Positions 1 to 9,711 of a DNA stretch of 25,000 nucleotides are shown piece after piece; within the stretch, counting starts at the first letter, position 1, and the number at the start of each line of letters is the position of its first letter. The DNA lies in the NCBI GenBank assembly GCA_037447655.1, contig JBBHKE010002423.1, forward strand, positions 1-25,000. The letters are read 5' to 3'. The position numbers and the translations under genes were made by a program. Below the pieces are notes generated by a model. The model did no database searches and was not told the DNA's origin. It worked only from the letters and a program-made list of their open reading frames with translations. Origin of the DNA: Zygnema cylindricum. Its lineage: Eukaryota > Streptophyta > Zygnematophyceae > Zygnematales > Zygnemataceae.

Positions 1-28
1 TCCCCCTCCCTCTCCCTCTCCCTCTCCC
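1..28. repeat. CCCTCT pyrimidine microsatellite at window edge
   Basis: The window opens inside a short imperfect run of CCTCT/CCCTCT units. It resembles the CT tract at 22611-22680 and is complementary in composition to the polypurine tract at 21617-22015. It may continue outside the window. Confidence 0.8.
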
Positions 29-29
29 T

Positions 30-1500
30 TTTGGAGGTCCAACATGCGCCTTACTTAAGTCAAGGATCTTCGAGATGCTTTGGACGACTTTATTCTTTAG
101 ACGACTTTCCTGTTTTGTCTTTGCCTTGGGACCACGTTGTGTATCTTTATGTGTTAATGTTTTTTCTGCTTGCTCAATTGTTGCAGTGTTAATCTGATGG
201 TTGCCTTTTAAAGGCAAGATTCTCACCTTTCAAATGGCAGTCTTCAATCAAGTACGGGGAAAGTGATTTAGGGCTTTTTTGTTGTATTCAGGGATAGTTT
301 GGTCGTTTTTGTTTTTGTTTTATGTCTCCTTGTTATTTTATCTCTGTCGTTCTTTCCTCTTCTTTTGTAGTTTTTGGTTCTTCCTGAAGGGATTTTGTTC
401 ATATTGTTCATTTGTTATTTATGAGGATTTGCTATAGCAATGGTGGACAGTCACCATGTTCATCTCTCATTTTACAAGATGATTTTGGGTTGGAAAGCAT
501 GTTTCTTCAGTGGCGTCAACTTCTTCTCCTCCACTTAAATCCTCTTTTCTTCAAGGACATTTGGTTGATTATTGTTCCGGCAGATGCTTTATAAAGGTAA
601 TGTCTTTACCTTCCAATTGTTACAGAGAAAAGCGATTAAAGTAGCAAAATAAACAATGACACAAAAGGGTTAACCCATTGTTTTTGCAGGTTCTTCCTTT
701 GTTCTTCCTTTGTTTATTCGTTTGTTGATGCGGTCTTCTTTGAAATATTATCTTTATATCTCTCCCTACCCTTTTTTCCCAGACGTTGGATATTCGCAGC
801 ATCCCTGGATTTTGACTTCTTGATAGTGAGTGACACTTTCCTCATTTCCTCTCATGTTGATTCATCAAACTTAAGGACCGATTCATAAAAAACAAAAGTT
901 TCATATTTATTAACTTCTGTCAAAAGACCTAAAGAGGAGCATCTTTATGAAACTGTTAAATAAAAAAAATCCAAGATTAACAAAATGTTGTCCTAAACTT
1001 TCTAGTTTACAGCTTAACCATTTGGTACATCGATTGGTATTCATCACATTAAAAGAGAAAAGTACGTAGGTTTTTTAAGGTAAAAAAGAAAGAGACCTGG
1101 GTTCATGATTTTTCGCCGCATGTAACAAAAAAAATATAGCTCAAGAAAACATGTTTGACTTGGTTCCTTTTCAAGGTTTCACACAAATAACTATACATAA
1201 CAGTGTCAAAGTAAAAATAAAGCCCAGTAGATTGCTACAATATAGTCCCACCCTAATTGTGTTAACTACAGTCGGTCATAGTTGGAGGATAAAGTAGAAG
1301 TCCAACATTTCCGCTCCGATATCAAGAAAATGATTTTAAAGCCTATCCAAAATAATAGTTCATAAAAGTTGATAATTCGAAATTAGTGTCATCACTCTCC
1401 AAACTTTTTTTCTCTCTCAAATAGCAAAAGCTAGACTGCTAAACCTGTTTTTTTGCTCGGTACGTAGTTCTATACAAAAGCTGTAGTGCCCAGTTCACAC
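30..1500. other. Intergenic or intronic DNA without a recognisable gene
   Basis: The stretch is AT-rich with T-rich runs. The longest reading frames (60 codons at 412-594 plus and 620-802 minus) have no recognisable motif and are of a length expected by chance. I see no splice-site pair flanking a convincing frame and no repeat longer than homopolymer runs. Confidence 0.5.
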
Positions 1501-1542
1501 CAAGCCATGTTAGAGTTCTTGCCTCTCCCTCCCCTTTCCCCA

Positions 1543-1553
1543 TATATTTATAT
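1543..1553 (+). promoter_or_regulatory. TATA-like site before a CT tract (candidate promoter)
   Basis: TATATTTATAT lies immediately before a long CT tract and a pyrimidine-rich leader-like stretch (to about 1735). In plant promoters a TATA box followed by a pyrimidine patch is a common arrangement. The only ATG in good context downstream (1800) opens a 24-codon frame, so any gene here would need splicing. This is a weak inference from base composition. Confidence 0.25.
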
Positions 1554-1556
1554 CGC

Positions 1557-1581
1557 CCTCTCTCTCTCTCTCCCTCTCTCT

Positions 1582-1644
<63 letters not shown>
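1557..1644. repeat. (CT)n microsatellite
   Basis: An almost pure CT dinucleotide run, interrupted by a few CCC triplets and one CCCCCC block near 1581-1588. It continues into looser pyrimidine-rich sequence to about 1735. Such a tract is highly polymorphic and can act as a GAGA-type element in plant promoters. Confidence 0.95.
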
Positions 1645-1646
<2 letters not shown>

Positions 1647-1799
1647 GTAGTTTTTCTCTCTCTATCCCTTCATCTCGTTTCCTCTCGATCTCCCTCCATC
1701 TCTCTCCGTTCTCTCGCTGAACTCTTTCAATTCGGTTCCTACTTTAAATATCAAATCGAACTTAGAACAAAAAAAACAAAAAAAAAGTAACTCCCATTC

Positions 1800-1874
1800 A
1801 TGGCGACCACCGTTGTTCATTTTCTCTATCCCTCGATACCTCTCCCACATATCTGTCCCCTGAATCTACCGTAG
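1800..1874 (+). CDS. Short ORF (24 codons) in good start context, doubtful
   Basis: ATGGCGACC is a typical plant start context. It opens a 24-codon frame beginning MATTVVHF and ending at TAG 1872-1874. It follows the TATA-like site and CT-rich leader. It could be a short upstream ORF, the start of a first exon whose donor I cannot place, or chance. No family is recognised. Confidence 0.15.
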   Translation: MATTVVHFLYPSIPLPHICPLNLP

Positions 1875-2700
1875 TATTGGCTCAGCCAGTTTGCCATAAC
1901 TTTGAAAAGCCTCTTATTTGACGAATACTAGTAATCTTTTAAGTAGAAAGGGAGTGAGGCAAATTCTTTTACCGCCACACGGTTAAACCAGCCAAGTAAT
2001 AATTGCATACTGCCACAAAAAACCAAAGTTCAATGAAGGTTTTCACCCTGAAAATCTGCAAAAAAACAATCAAAAAAGAAAAGGAAAGGAAAAAGAAAAA
2101 GGAAAAAAAGACCAGAAAAATAAGAAAATTAAAAAAACACGAAAAAGACAGGAGAAACCAGATTATCACATAGACAACTTGGTGATTCAACGACAAAATC
2201 GACAATGTTTTTTTTTTGTAAAAGGAGACCTTTTCTGGTTTATACTACTCGATTTGCAAAGCAAACTCTTTAGTCTGCCCAGAGACATTTAGGAAAAATG
2301 GGTTAAAAACATAAGGGATGGATAAAAGTTAAAATATCCAGAAGACTGTTTCTAGATTTCGAAAGGTTTGTAAAAACATTTCTCACCAAATTGAGCAAAG
2401 TAATCAGCTTTTCAAATGATATGGACATTCTTCCCCTTTAACACTAACATTTTAAAAACAGAGTTGAATGACGTTACAGGCCATTTTCAGATCTCGAATC
2501 TCAAATCCCATAGTAATCTTCGGTCTCAAATCAATTGCCAAATCTATCAATAAAAAAATATATAAAAATGATATGGACCAAACCCTAAACTTTTTACCAG
2601 AAAGATAAACAAAGATAGAATTTTAATTAGACAAATTATATCATGTTTAAAGCCTCTGCAGGACAACCACGAAGCAACCCCAAAAAAAAGTAAAAAAAAA
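1875..2700. other. AT-rich DNA, no gene seen
   Basis: A-rich runs (notably 2060-2150, AAAAGG-type) give a hydrophobic phenylalanine-rich frame on the minus strand that is purely compositional. No convincing exon or repeat is visible. Confidence 0.5.
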
Positions 2701-2711
2701 ATGTCACCTAC

Positions 2712-3922
2712 CAGAAGCAAAACCATCCTGCACGTTTTCTTAATTCAGCATCCTCCTGTACTTGCTGCAAGACAATGAAAAAAATAAAAAATAAAACTCG
2801 TGAGAAGGTTCCCAAGTCCAAATAATAAAGAAGAGCATCGAACTGTACTAACTCAAACACGTAAAAAAAAATATAGAAAACCCAACGCATTTCAAATCAC
2901 AAAGCGATATTTTCAGTAAAGCACCAGTGGAAGCATCTATCAGAAAAAATTCCCTACAATGAAGACAACTTAAAGCGTCCAAAAAAAAGGAAAAAAATAT
3001 TCTGCTCCTAAACTCATCTCAAAACCTTGTGAAAATTTCATTTGCAATCACATTAGAGTCACAATCACATAGATCACTAACAAGGACATATCAAAAACAA
3101 AATATTATCCATGCTTAAATATGAGGGTGTTTTTTTTCCTGTTCAAACCATCATTCATACAACATGAAACATTTAGGGACAACAACACCAATCAACATTT
3201 ATAAGTAGATGCAAAATCCTAGTCAGCAAACATGGGTGCAATTTGCTTCACAATGAGAAAGCTTTAGCTTCCACAAACACCAAAAAGAAATCTTTAAAAT
3301 TTTCCTTAGAAACCCTACATCGCCATACAGACATATTGAGAATACCAATAGGTCAAATGATTGTGAGATGAACAGAAGTTTCTGGGTTAAATATTACAAT
3401 TTAGGATCATAGTTTTTGTGTGCAGATGTCAGACTGCATACAACCAAAATCGGGCCACAAAGTTTTCAAAAAATAATTTGCATCTAATGGACTGTCAATG
3501 AGTATTGTGTAAGAATTATAATTATTGAGTGCGTAGACCAATCAAAACAACCTTTTCTGTCAGGTTTAAGCCAGTCCAAAATTGAACCTTTCAAAAACAT
3601 ACAACCTGGAACACACCATTTACCACCATTAGTGTGGTCCACAATACTTATGAACTAAGTCCAGTTGATGGTTTTTGTTCAAGGGAATTAAGAAAATCTC
3701 TGAAGTACAAAAAATGAGTTAGAGTGGGGAGCATCTGGTCCTTCAAAAGTGGACCAACATAAGAGTGGGCTAGACAATTTCCAAATCAGCAATAAATTTG
3801 CTAACATAATCACACTAACAGTGGTAGACATTTCTGACACTTGATTTGACAGTTTCTACGATATTTTTCCTATACACTGTAATCTCACCAAGTCTGAAAA
3901 TATCTGCAACATCCCGTGGCAC
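2712..3922 (-). CDS. Candidate chain of five small exons, unidentified product
   Basis: Five minus-strand segments each sit behind a fair acceptor and can be joined with consistent phase: 3889-3922 (VPRDVADIFRL), 3539-3605 (MFLKGSILDWLKPDRKG), 3026-3076 (DLCDCDSNVIANEIFT), 2887-2953 (EFFLIDASTGALLKISL) and 2712-2764 (QVQEDAELRKRAGWFCF). The best splice sites are CTTG|GTGAGA (3889), TTGCAG|C (2764) and CTG|GTAGGT (2712). The donors used for the second and fourth exons are weak and were chosen to keep phase. The product would be cysteine-rich around the third exon. I recognise no family. These could be 3' exons of the longin-like gene upstream, exons of another gene, or a chance result, because short open frames are common in AT-rich introns. 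Confidence 0.25.
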
Positions 3923-4320
3923 CTAAGGAAAATTGAAAACCCAGTTTCTAACAGTAAAAACAATGAACAAGATAACAATGTGAAGGATCAGCCAGTTTCG
4001 GTTTGAAATTAGATTTGCTTTTCCTTAACGCTTGCGTCATTTTCAAACTAATAAAAGGGAGGGGAACAATTTCCACCTGTTTTTAAAACTTGAACAACAT
4101 AAAAGAATGTCTAAATTGAATGTTATTAGTCGTCCATAAGGAAACAGCAGGGGTAAGCTGATACCGCCAAAAGTATTGAACGTTTAGTGACAGTTTCAAC
4201 GTTTTAACCGTGAGTTAAACCTCTTCCAAAGTTTAAACTCAATATTTTTTTCCAAATTTTTGGAGAAAGTACAGGTATAGGTGTAGGTGCATCTGACTAT
4301 TTGAAAAGGTCAGTATTTTA

Positions 4321-4522
4321 TCTCACAAATTTGAGAACCAAAATTGTTTAGAACTTCGTGCTCTTAAGCCACTTGTATTTTACCCAACAAACAATTTCTA
4401 TGGTATGCCGTCGGCGAATTAAATCTCACAAAATTGAGCCACAATTGTTAAGAGCATCATGCTCTTAACCCACTCCTTTGTTACAACAAAAGAAGTTCTT
4501 TGGAGAAACGTTGCCGGCTAAA
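4321..4522. repeat. Two degenerate tandem units, period about 103 bp
   Basis: TCTCACAAA at 4321 and again at 4424 opens two diverged units. Each goes on with a TTGAG..AA(A)ATTGTT stretch, a GCTCTTAA block, a CCCA..ACAA block, and ends near GCCG(T/G)CGG-like sequence. They look like an old tandem duplication. Confidence 0.6.
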
Positions 4523-4667
4523 TGTTTCATCAAGAGAATACAAATTTTATAAATATCTAATCTTGATGTTTCTAGCCCAAACATTTGGAAGTAAAAATTC
4601 CAAAAAATACACGTACATAATGTATTCCATACATCCATGTGTACAGTACTTTTCGTGCTTTTAGAGT

Positions 4668-4880
4668 ATGTGTATTTCCATACATTCTATATATGTACAG
4701 AAGTACAAACAGTTTGAATTTGTCGATAGTGTAAACTCGGAGATTGAGGCAATCTTTGAACGAGCATTAAAACTGGTTTCAACTATAAACGTTGAAAAGG
4801 TAAAAAAGTTGTCCCTCAACACTGGAAATAGTGTCGCCTCTTCAACTAAAAAAAGAAAACATAACCTAACCTCCCGATAG
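4668..4880 (+). CDS. Small ORF with splice-like borders, unidentified
   Basis: A 70-codon plus-strand frame. The part from 4699 to about 4797 follows an acceptor-like TGTACAG and ends at AAAAG|GTAAAA, so it could be an internal exon of about 33 codons (FVDSVNSEIEAIFERALKLV is its most protein-like part, a probable amphipathic helix). The read-through tail contains a basic KKRKH. It lies antisense to the presumed introns of the minus-strand gene. I recognise no family, and a chance frame is quite possible. Confidence 0.2.
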   Translation: MCISIHSIYVQKYKQFEFVDSVNSEIEAIFERALKLVSTINVEKVKKLSLNTGNSVASSTKKRKHNLTSR

Positions 4881-5028
4881 AGGTTGCCAATCAACATTTT
4901 TTAACCCAAAAAAAGCGATTCCCCTGCATCAAAATTACTAAAACTTAGCCTCCCGACAGAGGTCTCCTACCAACATTTCCTACCCAAAAAGAAAGCAATA
5001 TCCCTACATTCTTATTACCATAATAGCC
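4870..5028. repeat. Two degenerate tandem units, period 79 bp
   Basis: CCTCCCGATAGAGG at 4870 and CCTCCCGACAGAGG at 4949 head two related units. Both carry CAACATTT..TACCCAAAAA and a following (C/T)CCCT(G/A)CAT block. Confidence 0.65.
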
Positions 5029-5109
5029 TTAATTTGCACGTCTATCATGGCATAGTAATGTGGCCAAAGCAGCCAGTGCAAAAGCACATTAAAACGTCCT
5101 AGTTTACAC

Positions 5110-5357
5110 TCAAACAGAAAATAGTCTACGAGAAAAAAAACGGCCAACAAAAAATTGCAAAGAAGAAAGAGAGGAAAAGCAAAAAGTTCCTCGCAGAAAT
5201 AGGTTGGGTTCGCTCCAAAGGCTCCCATAATCGGGCGGAAAAAATAGTCTAAGAGAAATAAAGGGCGATAAAACTTGCATAAAGAAAAGAAAAGAAAAGC
5301 AAAACGTGCCTCGCGATGAACTAGTTTGAGTTCGCTCCAAAGGCTCCCATAATCGAG
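5110..5357. repeat. Two tandem units, period about 123 bp
   Basis: The block TTCGCTCCAAAGGCTCCCAT is identical at about 5209 and 5332. Each copy is preceded by AATAGTCTA(C/A)GAGAAA, a purine-rich run, AAAGCAAAA and a CTCGC box. On the minus strand the duplication gives the repeated peptide DYGSLWSE inside a 129-codon frame (5004-5393). I attribute that frame to the repeat and not to a gene. Confidence 0.75.
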
Positions 5358-5439
5358 TGAAGCGCACCTTTTAACCTCTGTCCCATTGACCATATTTTTT
5401 TCAATTCATTAGCCTGGCGACAAGAACGAGTACGTTCTA

Positions 5440-5800
5440 AACAACAAACCTAAGGAAACTGAAGTTCTCAAACCAACCGCAGCTCTCCAAGAAAAAGAAT
5501 CTAAATATTTTTCTTGGATGAAAAATCTAAAAGAAAGTACAATCTGTACTTGGTTAAAGCAACAAAGATAAGGAAACTGGAATTTTGTAACTTATCGCAA
5601 TTCTCCAAGAAAAAAGAATCTAAAACAATCTGCATTTTTCCAAGGCAAAACAATACAGAAGGAACATTTTATGTTTACATCTAAGGAAACTGCACTTGCC
5701 CAAGCCAGCTGCAACTGTGCCAAAAAGAACACTTGTCGAAGTTAACTCCATTTGTCCAAGAAAAGATAACATACAGGAACATATTATGTTCATGTGAAGC
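5440..5800. repeat. Three degenerate tandem units, period about 115 bp
   Basis: TAAGGAAACTG recurs at 5451, 5569 and 5682. Each copy is followed by CGCA(G/A)..CTCCAAGAAAAA-like sequence; the third is most diverged. A GGAACAT(T)TTATGTT motif occurs at about 5661 and again near 5776. Confidence 0.6.
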
Positions 5801-6870
5801 GGTTTTCAGGGTTATTTAGGATATTTTATATCATGTTTAAGCAAAAAATAAAGGTTGAAAAATACACAGATTTTTGCAAAATCCAAAGGTTAAATAGCCT
5901 TTAGACAAGCAGCTTTCTCTAGACTTCTGAAACTGTACATACGTATCAAAATCGTGATTACAAAAAATCAGATGAACAGAATCTCTCCAAAAGAAAAATT
6001 AAATGAACAAAATTTGATGGAGCTGCTAGATTTAAGATTCAGTCTCCAAAATAAATAAATATATTATGTTTTTTGAACAAGGGTTGGAAAGCAGAGTGTC
6101 AACAAACAGTGTCCTACATCCTAATAATTGGTGAGACATATAAAAAGATACAAGACAATTTTTGTGTAGGAAAATATTATTAGATTATTTTGGGGAATTT
6201 AATTTCCTATTTCTGAAACCCTTCGAGATCAACCTGATTTGCACTAAACCCATCTCTCTTACAGCGAGAAAGAGAGAGAGGGAGAGAGAGGTCGATACAA
6301 CAAACGGAGACATAAAACTAACCTATGAACTACAGTTACTTCCCACAAATTAACCTGCAAATGCCAATGTGCATACTATTGTGCAATTTACACCAATTGT
6401 GGCATAGCTGCGTCATCGTTTCATTTTTTTCATATAAGAATATTTCTCCTATTGATACCATGCTCCAATTATACACTCAAAAACTTGAGAACAAAAACAA
6501 ACAAACAAACAGAAAAAGGTTTATGCAAAAGAAAACTAGACCATTCTTATCAGACATTCTAGGAACTGGTAAATAATCCTTGTGAACTTAAAACAGAGAT
6601 TTACATGCTTTAAAAGACCATACTATTCAAAATACTGTAAAAGTACACTGTGAAACTGTCTTGATACTGAGACGGAAGTTGTGCAGTTTTGCAGATGCCG
6701 AACCAGAGAAGGAAAAAAAAAACCTACATACAATTACCCTTATGCGCTTGATATTGTTGTTTCCAATACAACACATATAGTTCGGGGAACCACATGGTGT
6801 TTTCAATTATTTCGCAGATTTGAACTACATGTGAAACCACCTTTTTCTTGTTCAAAACTTAACCCACTCA
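5801..6870. other. Presumed intron or intergenic DNA, no gene seen
   Basis: AT-rich sequence with a GAGAGA patch at about 6265-6290. Frames of 60-83 codons on the plus strand (6162-6353, 6325-6576, 6681-6914) have no recognisable content, and the last runs antisense to a candidate exon. Confidence 0.45.
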
Positions 6871-6872
6871 AC

Positions 6873-6917
6873 CTTTTTGCAAACAATGGTACAGCTTTCC
6901 TGAAAGCATCTTAAGCC
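6873..6917 (-). other. Candidate small exon (or stop-bearing terminal exon)
   Basis: A strong acceptor (TTCTTTATCTTTACAG|GG) precedes a 45-bp segment ending at AAAAAG|GTTGAG. Read in phase 0 after exon 7140-7211 it is open (GLRCFQESCTIVCKK). If the previous exon is read in its other frame, the second codon completed here is followed at once by TAA, giving a C-terminus in WA. Which reading is used is undecided. Confidence 0.3.
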
Positions 6918-7139
6918 CTGTAAAGATAAAGAAGGAAAAAAAGCATCCCAATTCCCAAAAGACAGTGTTCTACTGAAAGCCAACAATCTGTGCCAATCAT
7001 CAAATTATTCTACACAATCAGTTTCTTGATTACAGACAAAGAATAACTGTTTCCTCATCACATTCATTGTTCCTTCATGAAAGATCTTCACGAAGGATAA
7101 TTTAATGAGAGTTCAAACCTACAAATGGCCCATACTGAC

Positions 7140-7211
7140 CAGAAATCGAACCTTTTTCCAGCTGTCCTGAGTTCGTCTTGCTGCTGCAGCTTTTCCATCC
7201 TCTTGCCCATG
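7140..7211 (-). other. Candidate exon of the longin-like gene
   Basis: The segment is bounded by GGGACAG|C at 7211 and TTCTG|GTCAGT at 7140, and is 72 bp, a multiple of three. Two frames are open. Phase 0, which follows directly from exon 2, reads HGQEDGKAAAARRTQDSWKK. The frame one base on reads MGKRMEKLQQQDELRTAGKR, a likely coiled-coil segment. The second looks more protein-like but needs an extra exon to shift phase. The intronic acceptor is preceded by a (GT)n/(CA)n run at 7227-7248. Confidence 0.45.
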
Positions 7212-7226
7212 CTGTCCCAGACAAAA

Positions 7227-7248
7227 CACACACACACACACACACACA
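7227..7248. repeat. (CA)n microsatellite
   Basis: A CACACA run directly upstream, in gene sense, of the candidate exon at 7140-7211. On the minus strand it is GTGTGT and forms part of the acceptor tract. Confidence 0.9.
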
Positions 7249-7961
7249 AAAAAGTCAGAAAAGCGATTCCTCTTCAAACTGAGTTAAAAACAGTTCACAT
7301 GGAACGTTAGAATTACATTTAATTGAAGAGTGAACAACCATTCTCAACAAGCCGTCAAAGTTTAAAACCCATCAAATTTGGTCTCAGGGATCACTAACAT
7401 TCCACATAAAAACTGTGAGAAAAGGATCCAGTTCTGAAAGTTAATTGCTTGCATACGCATGTTAGTTATTACCATACACATAAGTTGTCTAGCTAAAATA
7501 AAATAAGAACGGAAGGCATTACTTTCAGGTCAGCAACTTTACCAAAACCATAACAAAAACACAGGTCACAGTGAGAGGAAAAGGAATGAGCTTTGCAAGA
7601 CCTACTGACTGAGATAATAGAATAGAACATAACAGGACTATAGCTACATAAATTTCAGAAAATCCTTTACTTCCAGAAAATCACGTTACAAGATATTGAT
7701 CAAAATTTTACAAATTTCCAGTACAGTATCCATAACAAAGAAATTGAAATAAAGGACAGCAGTAGAGTATATTTCATGCAAAATTTTATGTTAAAGTTTT
7801 CTGGTACTCCAGTAGACAAACCTATCTATTAGACATAACTTACATTCCCTGATTATCATTGGATGTGTTAAGTTCTCATCTTGTTAAACAAAAAAGAAAT
7901 TCTGCATAAATAAATAAATATGGCCACATTCTACTTCCCCCATAGTCTTGTTCCCCCTTTT

Positions 7962-8092
7962 TTAACACCAACGCATCGGACATAATAGGACATCAAAAGT
8001 CTTTTGGAAAACAATGACAAGACTCTTCGCATGAGCTTGCACTTCATCCAGAGCCCATAAGACCTTTCCTTGTCCAAATATGCAATTACCAA
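7962..8092 (-). other. Candidate exon or coding remnant inside the next intron
   Basis: Behind the acceptor TTTAATTCAG| (8093-8094), a 43-codon frame runs to TAA at 7962-7964 (part: ALDEVQAHAKSLVIVFQKTF). The frame in phase with exon 2 is also open, to TAG at 7931-7933, but reads as a basic, less convincing peptide (begins LVIAYLDKERS). It could be an alternative terminal exon of the longin-like gene, or a fragment of a mobile-element gene within the intron. No family recognised. Confidence 0.25.
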
Positions 8093-8328
8093 CTGAATTA
8101 AATTAACATGTCAAGATAAGCCATCCAAATATTGCATGTAATACTTTTGAACCTTCACAATGGGAAGGGAGACTACTCAAGTTCAAGCTTAACAGCAAAG
8201 AACTGAATGGAAACATAAAGCATAAGGCAACCAAAAGCACTGAAGATTCAGGAACCTATCGGCTCCCTCCATTTGCCCAAAAAAAAAAAAGAGAGAGATC
8301 AGAAAATAATTTCACAACAGACACATAC

Positions 8329-9711
8329 CTGAAGCGTTCTAGGTGACATAGGAATTTCAAGATCATGATGGTCATTCACATCCCGATGATCCCGGCTCCG
8401 CTCCCTCTCCTTCTCTCTCTCCTGACCCCTTCCTGCTGTCGATACAGTTGCTGGTTTCTTCATTTTTTGTTCATAAGGTACTCCATGAGAACTTGCTCCA
8501 ATATTTTCCTCTGCAGTACTCGTAATGGTGCCCGAAAAAGGTTTTGGAGCTGCTAAACCCATCGAGACATTATATCTCCGAATTTCCTCGTGCCATGATA
8601 AACCCGAGGGAGCCATAGCACTGATTCTTCCCGCTACAGGTTTACTTCTCTCTGAATAGAAACCATTATGCTCCTGGACTTTGTACACATCTGTTCTACT
8701 TTCTCGTGGAGGTGCCAATAAACGCTCTTCTGGCGAGACTTTATATTCCTGTGACTTCGAATTAGATCGCTGCATATAGCCCATCCTACTAACTGGTGAT
8801 CCCTTTTTCCGACTTGCTCCAAATTGGCCATCACTATGAGGCCTTTTAGATGGTTCCTCCGAATTCGAAAGTGAATCTCGGGACTCGCCTTCATCTCCCA
8901 ATCTTTTGTCCTCCCATTCCGCTAATTCATTTGCATCGTTTTTGGCATTATCTCTATTAAAATTATCCAGTTGAACAGCTAAAGGCAAATCTCCTATAGG
9001 TCCTCTTTTCATGGCCCAAGATAATAAAGAGTTTTTGGAAGGAGAAACTATATCTGGTTGGCTATGAGAATGCTGTTGAGGTTGGACTTGTTTATGACCA
9101 GTTGCATTTTTCGCACTCAATTCCATCGACCATGTTTGAGGAGCTGGTGCTCCTTTTCCATTCACAGAAGTCCCATCTTTCCTAACCTCGATCGACCAAG
9201 CTAACTGCCTCTTATTTCCAGACTGTACATGACGAAAATTAAATGGCACGTGGGATTCAGTTTTGGATTGACGGTTGACAGCTCCATATAGCGGAACGGA
9301 AGGAATTGAAGGAGTAGAATTTGGTGAGTCATCATCATCTGAATCCCCTAATTCCGCAAGTTCTTCTTGAAGACTCTTTCGACCAGCTTGTACAGAAGGT
9401 TGAGGAGCCGGATGAAATTCTGGTTCTTCGTCTCCCTCTTTTGGTACGAGATAATTTCGAGGAGCATCAGGATAAACTACTAGGTCCACTCGAGGTGGTA
9501 TCTTGCCTCTTTCTTTCTTTATCATGTCACTCATTTTTCCCTTAAAACCTTCAAATGACTTGAGCGACTTATACCTTCTGTAAATAGTTTGTAGTTCTTC
9601 GAGATAACTCCATGCTTTTGTTTTGGTAACACACGAATGACCTGCTAACACATATATGAGATTGTGCTCATCACGATCTCGCAAAAATGTAATTATGGTG
9701 TCATCAAAGCC
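8329..9711 (-). CDS. Exon 2 of the longin-like gene
   Basis: The frame begins at GGC TTT GAT right after TTTTGCAG, completing the fold started in exon 1. The upstream TTG-CAG codons of the open frame belong to the intron. The last nine codons of the open frame (VCVCCEIIF) are intron too, because they start with the donor GTATGTG. The exon carries most of the low-complexity region. The base composition is clearly richer in G+C than the flanking introns. Confidence 0.8.

Noticed and set aside
1969-2205. Hydrophobic 78-codon frame resembling membrane segments
   Set aside because: It comes from an A/G-rich run read as TTT/TTC/CTT on the minus strand. No start context or splice support.
5004-5393. 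129-codon minus-strand frame with repeated DYGSLWSE
   Set aside because: It spans a 123-bp tandem duplication (a multiple of 3) and purine-rich runs, which explain both its length and its repeats.
6162-6914. Three plus-strand frames of 63-83 codons
   Set aside because: Short frames in AT-rich DNA without motifs; the last is antisense to a candidate exon.
8365-9545. Frames antisense to or overlapping exon 2 (8365-8556, 8634-8894, 9321-9545)
   Set aside because: They are shadows of the coding exon in other frames, with no start or splice evidence of their own.
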